Assembly (NCBI RefSeq): GCF_022539315.1 | Contig: NC_066329.1 | Span: 5,555,072-5,619,071, forward strand | Origin: Serinus canaria | Lineage: Eukaryota > Chordata > Aves > Passeriformes > Fringillidae | DNA length: 64,000 nucleotides | Direction: 5' to 3' | Shown here: piece by piece, positions 49,601-62,900 of the stretch | How the letters are laid out: each line of letters opens with the position of its first letter | How positions within the stretch are numbered: the stretch's first letter is position 1 | Program-made: the position numbers and the translations under genes | The notes under the pieces: model-generated | Database searches by the model: none | What the model saw: the letters and a program-made list of their open reading frames with translations, nothing else | What the model was told of the DNA's origin: nothing

Positions 49601-52600
49601 CATGGCTGCCTATTTGGTGTGCTGCCCCTCAAAGGCACCTCTCCCTCTCTGGAGCCTCACACCTCCAGGTGAGCTGCCAGCACTGGGATGTATAAACCCA
49701 GCAGTGCTGTGGCAGGCCCAGCACCACTCCCCACACCAACAGGAGCCCATTTGCAGACCTGGCTGCGCTGGCAGGAAGCACAATTATAATCAAGCCTGTC
49801 TGGCTGTCCTGGGCTCCCACAGTGGTGGCTGCTGAGCACTGATTACATTGGCTGCAGCCTTTCCTGATGGCCTGGGCAGCAAGGGATGATGGCTCTCAGC
49901 TCTGAAGATCCCCTCAGCATGGTTGGAGCCCTTGTAGCTGGACCCAGCTGTGCTGGGGGAGCTGGGCTCAGCCCATCCGGCCACGATGGATCACAGAGCA
50001 TCAAAGTGTGCCCAGGTCCTGCCGAGCAGCAGGAGCCCTTTGTGCCGGCAGCATCAGGGGGAAGCACAGGGCTGAGTTCCCTCAGGTCTCACAGGGCCAA
50101 CCCTGCTCCGCCCAGGACAGGGCACAGGGTGCTGCCACTGGGGCCAACACCACCCTGAGCACCCCAAGGATCTCCCTGCTCTTTGCCCAGGGAAGGTGAA
50201 TCATGCTCCAGCTCACTGGGGTGCAGCATTTGGTCAGCTCCCAGCTGGTGCTCCCAGTCTCCTATACAGCCCCTAGTGGTTCTTCCAGCCTGGCCATGCC
50301 CTTGGTGTGACTCAGCAGGCTCTGTGGCCCCCACTGCTAGGCTTGGAGGCCCATCAGGGCCCACGGGACATCCCAGCAGGGAACACACTGCCTCTGTAGA
50401 AGAGGCTGGGACTGGGTGCAGAGGTTGTTATCCTGATCTGCAGTTAAGCACAGGCTGGTGCCACGTGGCACAGTTCTGCTTATCAGCATCCCCACAAAGT
50501 ACCCCCGTGAAGAGATGCTGATAGGGGACACCACGGCCCATGGCTGCTCCCTGTGACAACAACTGGCAGCACCAACTCCTTGGACCAGCAGACTTTCTCA
50601 CAAAGTTGTATTTCTTCTGCACGGCCTTCACACATGCAAGAGATCTCTCTGGTGTTGCCAGCTCCCCCCTGTTGGTGCCACTGGCAACTGGCATCCTCGG
50701 GAGCACTGCTGCCTCCTCTCAGCCCAGTCCCCAGCAGTGGAGCAGCACCTAGCTTAAAACAGCCTTCTGCTGTTTTTTCCCCCCCAAGCACAAAAAGCAC
50801 CAGGCTGCACCTCTTACACAGGAAGCCAAGAAGCCAGGCCAGCCTCAACACAGCTAGGGCAATGCAAAGCTTAGCTTCATGCTCACAGAGCATCCCACTC
50901 CTCCCACAGGCACGGCAGGGATGGGGACACCGTGGTACTGAGTACCCAAGGCAGGACATGCCAGCCCAGCTGGGCAGCATCCCAGCCCCGTGGGGACAGG
51001 GCAGGAGGCCAGCCCAGCTCTGCCTCAGCGAACAAAGGCTCCTTGTTTCCCACTGTGTTCCCAGGGGGGCTGAAGCTGCCCAGCCCAGTCCAGCCCAGGC
51101 AGGCACTCCTCAGGAGGCAGTGCTGGGTGACCACTGCCAGCCCTGACAGTCCGCGCACCCGCTGCTCTGGGAGGAAACAGAGAGCCAGCTCACGGCACTG
51201 CAGCCAGCCAACAGCTCCCCTGGGGCATCACAGGAGGACAGCTACCATCCCCAGAGTCCCCAGCACACCCCTGCTGCCCCCTCAACCCTCTCCTGCCCTT
51301 GGCGTGTCCGTCAGAGTGGCAGGCACCGCCGGTCCCATGGCAGGGAGCTGGCCGAACACTAATTTCTCCTGCAAAGACAAACAGCTCCTGCAGGAGCAGC
51401 TGGCAGGGCCCAGGGAGCAGCTCGATGAGGAGCAATGTGCTCCAGCTGGGTGCAACAGTCCCCAAAAAGCTGAGCACCAGTTGGCACCTCTCCATTCCAC
51501 CACACACCACTGTGCCACCAGCCTTGCGCCACCACAGCCACACGAACACCCTGAGTGTTGCCAAGGCCACTTCCCTCCCTCCCACACTGCAGAACTGAAG
51601 TGCTGGGTGTTTTAAGCATCATAAATATTTGTTCTCTCTTGGTCCCCCAGCACCAGCTCCTCCTCCAGCATACCCAGAAGCCAGACAGCAGGGAAGCACC
51701 CAGGAAAAGCAGCAGCCCAGGGGCAACCAGCACCTCAGCTCATGGCAGCCACACCAAATGCTACAGGGAGAGATGCTGCACCTCCTGCAACCTGCTACAG
51801 CCTCAGTGGTCACACTCGCATGCCGCATGCAGGGGAGGCAGAGGCTCTGCTCAGCATCCCACGGGCAAAGCCATCCACAGGAGCCCAGCAAAGGAACAGC
51901 ACATTGTTCCTGGGAACTGGCAGCTTCTGGGGCAATGAGGTTGCCCTAGCCAAGGATGAAGGAACAGGGTACTCATGCTGCCAGGTCCACTCCCTGTTCC
52001 CCAGTGTTGTTCTGGCCTAAAATCCCATGGGAAGGTGCATAGAGAGCAGGGACTCTGGACACACTCCATGACTTGTGGCAATTTTAGCCCATTTTCTTTT
52101 GCCCACAGAGAGGCAGAGTGGCACAGGCCACCTGCCCTGCAGCCCCCTGGAAGCAAGACCCATGAGAGGTCCTGCTCTGCTGTCATCTCCTCTCCCCACA
52201 CAGTTTTGCCCCAGCAGAAACCTCATTCTATGCAAATAAATCACCCCACTGCCCACGAGCAGCAGCTTTGTCCAATCCCCTTCCTCTCCAGAGCTGCAGG
52301 GACTTTGCAACCTGTTTACCCGGACTTTACACAGCAGCTCCAGCTATTGCAACACCACAGAGTCGGCATGAACAGCAGCACTCAGGAGGTGAAAGGGCAC
52401 TCGGGGCAGCTGAGATTCCGGGCCAAGGCTCTGGCTGCTCGCTGGATGCAGGAGGCAGAGGACAGGGAACGTCCTTCAGGGAAGGTCGCTCTGCCCGGCC
52501 CCAGGGAAGGTGCCCCCGGCGGGGGGATCCCACTCCTTGCACCAGGAATGGCTCCCTGCCTGCAGCAAGCCTGCAAGTGCTTCAGCTGCCAGCTATCCTG

Positions 52601-55600
52601 ACATTGCAGGCTCAGCGGGAAGGGAGAGAAGGGAAAAATACCCTGGCAGAGTTTTCCTAGAAAAAGTTTAGCTTTCCCCGGCAGAGAGGCCTGAAGAGGC
52701 TGTCCTTTGAGGACATGCCTGCAGCCCTTGGGCATGGCTGGGGAGAGCTGGCAGAAGGGAAAAGAGGGTTTTTTGGGGACAGTGGGAGGGTACTGCCGCT
52801 GCAATGCTCACACAACACGTGATGGCATCAGCACACACAGGTTCAGCTCCACACACCGTCCATGAGCACCTTCTGGGAGACCACTGACCACCCTGACCCA
52901 GGGACTCAGCTCCAGACCAGGGTAGCACCGAAGGTGAGAAGATGCAGCTGCGATGGGGAAGACAAGACACAAACCAAGGCTGCACAGCCAGGACTGGCAT
53001 TGACATCCTCTGCAAAGTCCTACCCAGAGGCAAGTGCCCCAATGAACACCCATTGCCCTGTCTGGAAGCCACCTAGGGGCAGGGGGTGGCACTGGCCCCT
53101 CTGCCACTCCTGCAAGTGGCTGTGCCTGCAAAAGCATCCTGCTCCTGCAGAGTGATGGAGCAGCAGGTCTCTGTGCAGCTCTGATGAGAAGTGAGCACCT
53201 GGGGAGCAATTTCAGTCTCTCCATTTTAAGAGTAATTTCACATGCTGACATACCAGCACCTGATTTCCATATAAAAAACACCTTTTAACTTCAGATTCAT
53301 TAGGATCCTTTCAGGCCAGAGGAAGTTATTCCTAAGGTCTGGAAGCAAAGCAGTAGAGCTCTCCCAGGGCCCATGCCTGGAGCTTCTCCTTCTGTCAGCC
53401 GGGTGGCTGAAGATGGTGGAAAAGCACAAACAGGTTCTCAGTACAGGCTGAGCCCTGAGTTCCCCATTTTGGGGGCTCCCAGCCCACATGCAGAAGGTGC
53501 AGCTGGATGGGGTGAGCTGAGCAGCTGACACGGGTGACACACACCACACACTACAGACAAAGGGTGCAATCCTTCCCAACTCCTGGATGCTGTGCTTACA
53601 GTTTCAGCACTCTCACAAGGGCACTTGCTGCCCTTTTAATTAGCCAACATAGCTTTTGGAGCTGGGGAAATAAGGAAGAAAAAACCTTGAGAACCAAAGA
53701 CTATCAGGCTGCTACAAACCAGGAAGGCAGAAATACCCACCAGCAGCTTGTGACAGGTCTCTACAGCCCAGACTGCCCTCTGCTCCCCTCACGGAGGGAC
53801 CAACCCCCCCCCCGGCAGCCGTCCAGGCTGCTCTTCACCCATCCATTCCCGTGGAGCAATCCTGCCCTGCCTGCCTGCAGCGGTGAAACGGGTTTAACAG
53901 CTCCACCCTCCCGGCACTTCCCACCACTGGCCATCTTGTGAAACTGGGGGCTCAGGAGCAGGCAGGAGCCTCGCTGGGGCTGCAGCTCTCCAGGACAGCT
54001 GGCTCTCGGCAGAGCTCCAGCACTGCTGTCCTCACTCAGGCACCTCCTCCAGCCAGGACAGTCCTTCACCACCCATCTGCAGCCACATCCTTGAGGAAAA
54101 CCACCACGGGGGCAGCTCTGCCACCAAAAGTCTGACTCAGTGCTGAGATGGGGAAGGCTGCTTCCCCAAACCACTGCCAGAAGTTTAACTGTGTTTTGGT
54201 TAGAAGGAAAAAAACATGTCCTGCAACAGGCCAGCAGGCTCTGAGGGTGTCTGTCCCCATGCTGGGGTTAGGAAGGTCTCCCTCCCTCCCATCTGACAGG
54301 GGCAAGGCCAGTGGGGAGCACAGGGGTTCAGCATGCCCAGCAGTAAGCAGACATTCACAGCTGTTTTGGTCATGGTGCTACAGGCAGGCTAGCAACAGTC
54401 TGAACCCCCAGTGAAACAGAATGGCAAACATGAGAGGGGCCCCTCTGTACCCTGTGCCACTGTGGGCAAACAGCCCCGTCCAAACAGCACTGCAGATAAC
54501 GCTACGGATGGGATGAAACCATTTGTCCTGCGTCTTACTGGAACTGCCCTGTTTGAACAGGCTGTTCTTTCACAACTCACTCATTCATCACCTCTTTGCA
54601 TTTACTTCTCAATATGACAATTAATCATTATTACAATTTAAATTTCTCAGCTGTGAGTATAATGGCAGAAGCCATTTCCCCATGCTCACAGTTAAAGCAG
54701 TCCTCTGCCTTTGGTGCTGATTCCACCTTTGGGGACTGCCAGGTTCTTTGTCCTGCTCAAGTCACCTTCTCCCCACTGCCCTGCACACCGCATGGTCCCA
54801 GGTTTGTCACCATGAGCTGCCTCCTGGCCATCCTACCACTTCAGACACCAACTTTTCAAGTGTCAAAAACTCTAAGACATGCAACAGGGAGCCAGTGTCA
54901 GAGCCCAGGGCTGTTGGATGAGTCCCCCAGCACAGCCCCATAGCTGGATAAAGGAGCCACTGCCAGGACTGAGACTTCCCTGGTGACAGGCTTTGATCTC
55001 CCAGCCCCCAGCAGAGGGGAGTGACTACTATACCAAGCACTGGGGCACAGAGAGAGAGAAAAGATGGCCAAAAAAAAAAACCAATCTCTGCTGTCAAGAG
55101 ATGACCTAAGACCTCAGGGCACAAGCAGGAGCAGGGAGGCTGCATTGGCATGCACCACACAGCACCATGAGAGCTGAGAGATGCTGCAACATCCCCAGGC
55201 TGTCAGCTCATGGTGCTCATCATCTTGGGAAGACGGACGACTCCTTCCGATCATTTACATCAGCCCAGAGAAAATGGTTGCCTGCAGAATGTCAAGCAGA
55301 ACATCAGCCATGTGAAAAACTCAGAAACTCACATTTCAGAGCCCAGGGTTAACCCCAGCTCAAACAGAATCCATTCAGACCAAAGGGACACACCAATACG
55401 GTTTTCCGGCCCTGGGGCTCTTATAGGTTTCCACTGCAGCCCACGAGGGCTCCCAGGCAGGCAGGGACTCACTCAAGGCTAGCATGGTCCTTGTGCCCCC
55501 CTCCCCAAACAGATGATAGCCACAGGAGGCAACTGCAGGGAGAAACCACAGCCAGGAGTGATGTACTGAGGGCCAGCAGACCTGGCAGGACTGGCTCCCT

Positions 55601-58600
55601 CCACGCTCTCCAATCTTTTCCCCTGGCTGAGCTTGGCCTCCACGCAGCTCAGCATGAAGGGAGAAACATCCCCTACTCTGCTGTGAGCACCAGGCATCTA
55701 TCTCAAAACCAGGGAGTGTGCTGGACCATAGCCATTCACAGCAGCACAACCTCCCTCACACCCTCTCCTGAGATCAACGGCCCTGGAAATCCAGATGGAC
55801 TTGGGACTTTTGGGAAAGGAGACCTGCTCTGCAAAAGGCAAGTCTCAGCTTTCACACCCAGTCCCTGACTCCTCTCCTCTGCAGGTACAGCATTTCCTAA
55901 GAAAGATAATATCAAGGATTAACAAAGAAGAGGAAACTGAAGCTCCAATTACTGCTTTGTTTGGGATCCTGGGCTCCCTTGCTGAACCCTGCTTCATGCC
56001 CTATCCTCTCCCTGCAGTCCCCCTCCCTGCCCATGCTCCCCCTAGGACCCTGGTGCACATCACTGTTATTTGCCAGTGGGACTCAACACCAGGGTAGCAG
56101 CCACAACTCCTGTGAGCTCTTTCCAAATCCAGCACCATGCAGGACAATATCCAGGCATCCTGCCTCCCTGGCCAGGCAGGATTAGGTGTAGGTAGAAACA
56201 GCAACTGTGCAACAGCCCCCGGGTGAGCAGAGATACCATGCAGAGAGCAAAGCAGCTGGGAGCTTCTCTGTGGGAGGGAGCAGACCCCAGGCTTCAAAGC
56301 TGGCTAGAAACAGAATAAGGCTGTACTTAATTCTGGTAAGGGCAGGCAGAGTCTTTCATCAAATGAGCACTGATAAACACGAGCAAAGGTTTCAAGAGGA
56401 GGGCAGGGGTGCAAGGCAAAGACCATTTGTGCTGGGCTGGAAATAGCCCACACTGCAGGCTGCCTTGAACTGATCCAACAGCACCAAAATGAGCTGCCAA
56501 CGTGGCATCCAAAAACCCAGTGAAGAAGCACTCTCAGGATTCCCAGAGGTGACTGATGACTCTGGCACCAGCTCTGACACCAGCATTCTTGTCTCACTAC
56601 TTAACTGCCTTTATTTCAAGCTCCCCACTGCAGTATGGCCCTGTGCTGGGAGCATAGCAGACCAGCAGCACCCAGCCCTTCAGGATGCTAGTGGGAGGGA
56701 CAGGAGTCTGGTGGGGCTGTTTGGAAACCACAAAACAGGAAGGCTGGCTGTGGGAGGCTGGAGAGAGAGCTGGGCTCCTGGCCCACCTGCTAACAGGTTG
56801 TTATCCAGCAGAAGAGCCCGAGCCGCCTTCATGTGCTCAGGCCACACGTGGCCACAGCAGCACCAGCAGCGTTGTCACTGCAAGGCGAAGTGCTGCCTTG
56901 GCACACAACAGCTGCTTGGAAAAAGGAGGGCCCATTAGCAAATTAATTTTTAACCTCGCATTTTGTCTGTTGTGACAATTGAAGGAGAAGAGCTCTTGGC
57001 AGACAGAGCTTTACTTGCATCTCTTCAGAAAAGAGCCAGCCCCAGCCTGCTGAGGTCTGGGTAGCCAAGGGAGCTGTGCCTCCCTGGCAGAGGATCCCAA
57101 TTACCCACTGGGTCTGGGAGCAGATATGCACCCAGGGAGGGATGATGGCTTATTTAACTCCACCAGTACAGGCTGATGAAGCACAGCAGGAATGTTCCAT
57201 CTTAACACCTCCAGCTCACCAGAACGTGGAGCACACATCCCTGTTGTGCAGACAGATGTCAGATGAGAAACTCTGAGAGTGTCAGCAAACCCCTTTAAGT
57301 CAGCAGAGACAGCCACAAAAAGCACTGCATCTCCCACTGAGGGGCTGGAGGGCTGAGCCAACCAGGGCACAGGGAGTTAACAGCAGCTTTCTCTCATTTC
57401 TGTAGTTCTCTAATACAATTAGATGCCACAGAGGCTTGGCTGGACTTCTGCCCATTAACCAATTACTCTGATTACAGCCTGTGAGGAGAAGACCAGCATC
57501 GCAATAGAGTCCTTCTTCTACCTCTGCAAGTCTGCTGCAGCCTCTCACACAGGAAACTGATGCTGGTAAACTGATGATCCTGATTACAAATCTACACAAG
57601 ATCTATGAAAGTATCCTGGTACATTGGTCCAGGCAGTGACAACCTGATGCTTTCAATGCACATGGACAGCAAGTTGGGAAAGACTGGGAAGGGTGGGCAA
57701 AAAGGAGCCCGTCCTTCCCATCCTAAAATTGGATTGAATCCTATTTAAAAGGTCTTTAAGTCAAGAGGCCTGGAAAAAACCAACCCATTTTGAGATGGAG
57801 CAGCAGAGAGGGGCACAGAGCTCCGGAGGAGCCTGGTCTCACGAAAGGGCTCACTTGAGTGAGAAGTCACCCTCTCGTTGGAGGCTGCCTCCTCTTTGTG
57901 CCCCAGCCCTTTGGCCCGGCAGCTGAATGATGGCAAAGTCCCTTCCCGGAGACGTGACACCGGGAGGCTTCGGCACCCTTTGCACGCTCCAGCGGCCGCA
58001 TCCACCTTCGCCAGTTCTCCCGGTGCTGCGAGGGAGGCCGCCCGCCGGGGCGGGGGTAGGGCCGGTGGGCAGAGCGGAGCGGCCGCGGCTCCGCTCCCCG
58101 TGCGGGCACAGCCCCGCTCCTCCCCGGTCCCGCTACTGGAGGCTGGAGCTCTGCCCTTGGAGGGGTTGGAGGGGAGCAGGGAGTTGGACAGACAACAAAG
58201 GCACAATCGTAGGAGGGGGAATTGGCTGGAAAACACAAAAGCTCTAAACATGCCAATCATGTCGAGGCTACGATGGCTCATTTCAAAACAAAGACGCTAA
58301 TCTCCACTCTGGGAATTGTCCTGCGACTGGCAGGAGAAACCAGGGAGCTAATGAACAGCTACAAAGGAGTTTAACAAGCCTGCGACTGTCTTGGACTCCA
58401 TTCAGCTCAGAGCTCGAAACAGCCACAAGCAGGAGGCAGAGCGTTAACTCTGCAGTTACTGCTGCCCTCGGTGCAGTTACTGTTCTGAGCCCATGGAAGT
58501 GGTCAGAACTGGACGGGAAAACTGGACGGGAAAACACGCCCTGATCCAAGAGACTGATGCTCAGGCACAAAGGAGGGACCAAGCAGCCTTCAGAGGAGCT

Positions 58601-59195
58601 GTATCGGCGCAGCCTGAGGGACACAGCTGGGGCAGGGACAACCGACTGCGGCTGCTTCAGCCCTGTCCCTCAACACCCTCGGGGGATCATGCGGGGCCCT
58701 TGCTGCCACCAGCCTCTCCTATCAGTTCCGCTCCCTCCTGCTGAACACCGCTGAACCCCCGAGTGCCGCTCGACCCCCGTCACGCCCGAGCCCACCAGCA
58801 CCTTCCCGGCTGGAACACCGGGTGCAGAAACAGCCTGGCGAGACGCTGGGGTCTCCGCGGATCGCGGGAGCCCGCAGCCAGCGTCCAGGTTCGGGATGCA
58901 GCTGCGGGAGCTTTTTGGCTGTGGCTGAAGGGAAACCCCGGTCCAGCGAGGTCGCCTTCCGCGGGCAGTCCTGGGATGGAGCAGCACCTGCGGGAGCACC
59001 ACCGCCCCGGGGCGGGCCCGGCAGCCGCCGCCCAGCCGGATGCCCACGCTGGCAGCGGCGGGGCGAGCCCCGTCCCCAGGGGAGCCCCGGGATCCCCTTA
59101 CCTGCCAGAATGGCCTTGCCGGGGTGCGTGAGCTTGGCCTTGCCGGCGGGGGTGGCGGCGGCAGCCAGGCTGCGGGGCGAGGCGGGGGCGGGCAT
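46688..59195 (-). CDS. SLC25A1: SLC25A1 mitochondrial citrate carrier, 9 exons
   Basis: Inner-membrane carrier exchanging mitochondrial citrate/isocitrate for malate, supplying cytosolic acetyl-CoA. Exons: 59102-59195, 49213-49320, 48987-49086, 48624-48762, 48057-48141, 47792-47896, 47292-47407, 46899-46972, 46688-46802. All junctions are GT-AG, phases agree, and the product is 311 residues, as in human. The three carrier signatures are present: FPTEYVK (44-50), CPMETVK (141-147) and TPLDVVK (239-245). Other near-identical stretches are [65 protein letters not shown] and the C-terminal KVWKTD. The N-terminal presequence-like [26 protein letters not shown] resembles human. Intron 1 is 9.8 kb, much longer than the others (all under about 1 kb). 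Confidence 0.97.
49321..59101 (-). other. SLC25A1 intron 1, no nested gene recognised
   Basis: A long intron with many short to medium reading frames on both strands, none resembling a known protein or showing consistent splice structure. Most is GC-moderate unique sequence. The notable part is a secondary CpG-dense patch at about 57,960-58,150, listed separately. Confidence 0.7.
57960..58150. promoter_or_regulatory. CpG-rich patch inside SLC25A1 intron 1
   Basis: A compact block of CpG dinucleotides, with GGCGGGGG-type and CGGCCGCGG motifs, lies about 1 kb downstream of SLC25A1 exon 1 in CpG-poor surroundings. It could be an alternative SLC25A1 promoter, since human SLC25A1 has an isoform with a different first exon, or a regulatory element. 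Confidence 0.4.
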
Positions 59196-59480
59196 GGCCG
59201 CGCTGTTCCGCGGCTCCGGCTGCCCGCGGCGGCGGCGGCCGAGCCCTATTTCAGAGCCGCGCCCGCGAGGGGCGGCCCCGGCGGCGTCACATCCTCGATG
59301 GGCGGGGCAGGGGCGGCCCCTGGAGACGTGGGGAGCGGCTCTGAGGGGCATAGGGTGGCGGGTGAACGGCCGCGGAGCGGCGGGTGAACGGCAGCGTGAC
59401 CCAGCCCGGCCTTCGGTGCTGCGGGAACGGGAGGTGCTCAGCCCGCTCCCAGCAATCCACGGGAAAAGCCGCCGTGTGGG
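58720..59480 (-). promoter_or_regulatory. CpG island / SLC25A1 promoter
   Basis: CpG-dense sequence with several GGGCGG boxes flanks SLC25A1 exon 1 on both sides. It is the expected housekeeping-type promoter. Confidence 0.75.
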
Positions 59481-59867
59481 TACGGAGAGATGCCGGCCCG
59501 GCCGGAGGGACGTGGGCAGCAGTGCCCCCTCTCCTGAGCAGCATCAGCCCCTCCAGGCACGCTTAGGCCAGGACTAGCTCGGAACCACCCCAAGGCCCTC
59601 GGTCAGCGAGGATACACAGCAGTGCGCTCCTGCGCTGTGGCGACCGTCCGAGGGGAGGGAAAGGGGAGGGTTTGCTCATCTCAGGCCTTTGGCTTGGATC
59701 CTTTCTGTTTCAGTGAGGAAAGGAGATCAAGAACTCCAGGGGTAGGAAGCGCATGTTAACGCCCAGCGCAGGCGGCAGAGAAACAAAAACATTCTCAAAT
59801 TAAAAGGCTGCTGTAAATGCAATGACACTCCGGGCTTAGCCGGTGTTGGTTGGTGCTTTGGGTTTTG

Positions 59868-59922
59868 TTTTTGTTTTTTGTTTGTTTGTTTGTGGGTTTT
59901 TTTTTTTGGGGGGGGGGGGGTG
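59868..59922. repeat. (TTTG)n, T-run and G-run simple repeat
   Basis: TTTG repeats pass into a run of about 11 T and then about 13 G. It is a low-complexity tract upstream of SLC25A1 and a likely spot for length or assembly error. Confidence 0.9.
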
Positions 59923-62900
59923 TATCCTCTATTACTGCTCAATGACTGGGCTGTGCAAATTGCACTAGGATATTTTTTTGCTTTATCTACAGACAGAGAA
60001 AGACTGCCCTGCTCTAGTTTATGTCCAAAAGCTGTATTTACAGGAGGCAGGGAAAGAAACCAACACTGTTTTCATTTCCATCCAGGATTTCGAAGAAGGC
60101 AGGGAACACTGGAGCTGTACTCTAGAACTGTGCTCTCCCTTACACCTGGAACAGCCACATTACTCAAAAGAGCGAACATTTTGTGCAAGAAGTCACCTCC
60201 AGCTATGCATAAAACATGTTCCTGTCCAGACTTGCTCTCTGTGTGCTTTGTGACATGGTTTTTGCTTAACAAGACTCAGCAATCTGATAGCTGCCAGCCC
60301 CATCCAAAAGCTCACTCTGCAGTTACACAGCCCTGGCTTCATGGCTGAACAGCTGGCAGAGGAAGCCTCTGGGAAACTGAAGCATCTTTATTCTGCTAGG
60401 GTTAAAAGCAAACATACTTACATTGCAAAACTCACCCCCAGGTGAGATCAGAACTGTATGTGGTTTCACAACAGAGTTAAAATGGGCATAGAGTGGTCTC
60501 GTGCCAAGTCTAAGGCCCCCCCTTGTTTAACACAGGGCAGTAAAGGTGGGGGGGAAATTACCATATGAAGGGAAGGAAGAAACAGTCATAGTCCTGGTCA
60601 CAACTGCAGAGCAGCTACTCATGTTCAGGTTAGCATTATTAGAACGGTAAAGATAAGATAAATTCTTTCAAACACAGCAAACAAATAAATGCATTTGGAT
60701 TTCTGATTAACCTCTGCAACTCCTCATACCTTTCCATCAAATCATCATGGCTTTCACATCTGCCTGCAGACACCTACGCCCTGTGCTGTGAGGCCATGAT
60801 TACCTCCAAAACAAACACTGGCTCTTACAGATTCCCCAATCACCAAGGCCAGTACACGACCTCATCCTGTCCAAGAAAACACCACACCACATGCTTAATT
60901 CACATCAGACTCAATGAGATTCTCAGCAGTGCTTACCTTGCTGAACAGGGAAAGGATTATTCATATTTAATCACATGCAGATTGCAAGGCATCTCCTGCA
61001 AGGACCTGACCTCCAAGAAGCTGCTAACACCACTTGTCAGCAGAAAGCCTGAAGGAGAAACAGTGAAACAAGATAAACAATCCCTGAAATACCAGGGGCT
61101 GCAAGAGGATATTTTAAATCCCATTAGTTATGTGAAAGTAACTACTTGATCAGGCTCACATAGTCAAGAGCATCTCCAAAGAAATGCATGGTCAAAGCAT
61201 AGAAGAGCAACATCAAATCCACCACGTTACTGCTCTCGCTTCAGGAATTTTCATGGAAACAACCCTCAGACAATCTGAACTCATTTCCCTTGCTGGTGGC
61301 TGGTGTTTGTTTCTGCTGGCATACAAAGGCTTGTGAAATACTTAGTCAGGTGCTACTGCAGCCTGTGTGCCTCATGGCACCTCTCCAGGCCCTAATAATC
61401 AGAATTTAAAAGAGCTACTGAAAATGAAAGCAACTTTCACAATTTATTTTTTCGAACACAAACAGCAATTGCAGACAGTTTTCTGGATCCTCAGAAGCAC
61501 ATGCTTACATGACAACACTTAGTTTCAACTTATTCCTCCCTTGCCCCTCCCTAAAATTATTATGATTACTTTTATTTAATTGGCACTAGACAGCACACTA
61601 TGGTTTCAGAGACCATGAGCGGTCAGTATGGGGCACATATATATCCTGGGATCAGAGAACCTCTTAATTTCACTGAATTAACAGATGTATTATCACAATT
61701 GATACAACTCATCATCTACTACAAACCTTTCCATGCATTATTAATCCCCAGCACTTGCAGTTTTATGATAAAATAAGAAAACTCATTCTCTCTCAGGTTC
61801 CCTATTGAGACAAAACAATTTCTTTATGCAAAACAGATCCTGCATATAACTGGCTTCAAGAAAGGAAAATACTGCAGATTTGAGTCAACATTTCCCCAGC
61901 TTTTGAAGTGTGTGCTGCAGGAGCTACTGTGATTATAAGCAAGATGATGCTATTCCAAACAACGAACACAATTCCCACTTGAGTAGAGCACACATGCAGA
62001 AAGGCTCCTGTTGCTACACAAGATTATTCACTGAGATTACCAGAACTGAGCCTCTCATAAGCACCACAGAAGTCCTTGTAATTTTAACATCTGCGTGGGC
62101 CTGACTCAGCTCAGAAGAGAGGAAGCCCATGTGCAGCATGGACCGATTATCATTCTGCTACCCTGCCATGGTCATGAATCCCTCCCAGCAGGATGTATTA
62201 CTCAACAAAGCAACTCCAGTTGACAAACTCTATTAGCAGATGATGAGGCCGTTTCCCCACCCCCTAAGTGGAAAAAAAAGTACCTTACAAAAGGAGAGCA
62301 ATCCAAAGATTTATTAAGCACCGTTTCCCACCCAAACTCACTCCTAGCTCCTCATCTGGATAACCACTGCTTGGGGAATTTGTGCTCTGCATAATATTGG
62401 AGAACTTAGGGCTGTGGAAAACAACATACCAGAAGACTTTGTAATTCCTTCCTTTCATAACCACTGGGGGGAAAGGAGAAATGGAGATTTTTAGGCAAAC
62501 AAATTTTACAATCTTGATTAAAAATAACAGACAAAAAAAAAAAATCATGAGTCATTGAACTACACAGGAAATGCATAACTAAATAAGCTCAGAACCTGAC
62601 TCAGGACTTTTAAATTCTGACACATAGAAGACAGGACTTTACTGACTGTATTTCAAATTCATCTTAAGCTTAAAAGCTGTCAACTTTATATCAGCTTGGA
62701 AGAAAACAGATGGATGTTGTTGCCTTTTTGAAAGATTGCAAAGGCTCCAGACAAACTGAAACACACATCTATGCTAAGAATTTTGCAGTGTTGTATTAGT
62801 AAAACATGAGTCAGGATCTGTCATTACCTTTGGAAAGGTGCCCACAGAAAATGCACAATATTGAAAAATGAGAAAGCTAGATGAGTGACAAACTCTCTGG

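Noticed and set aside
57745..58281. Minus-strand 178-codon frame in SLC25A1 intron 1
   Set aside because: It coincides with the CpG-rich patch, has no recognisable domain, and does not join exon 2 by an evident donor in the right phase.
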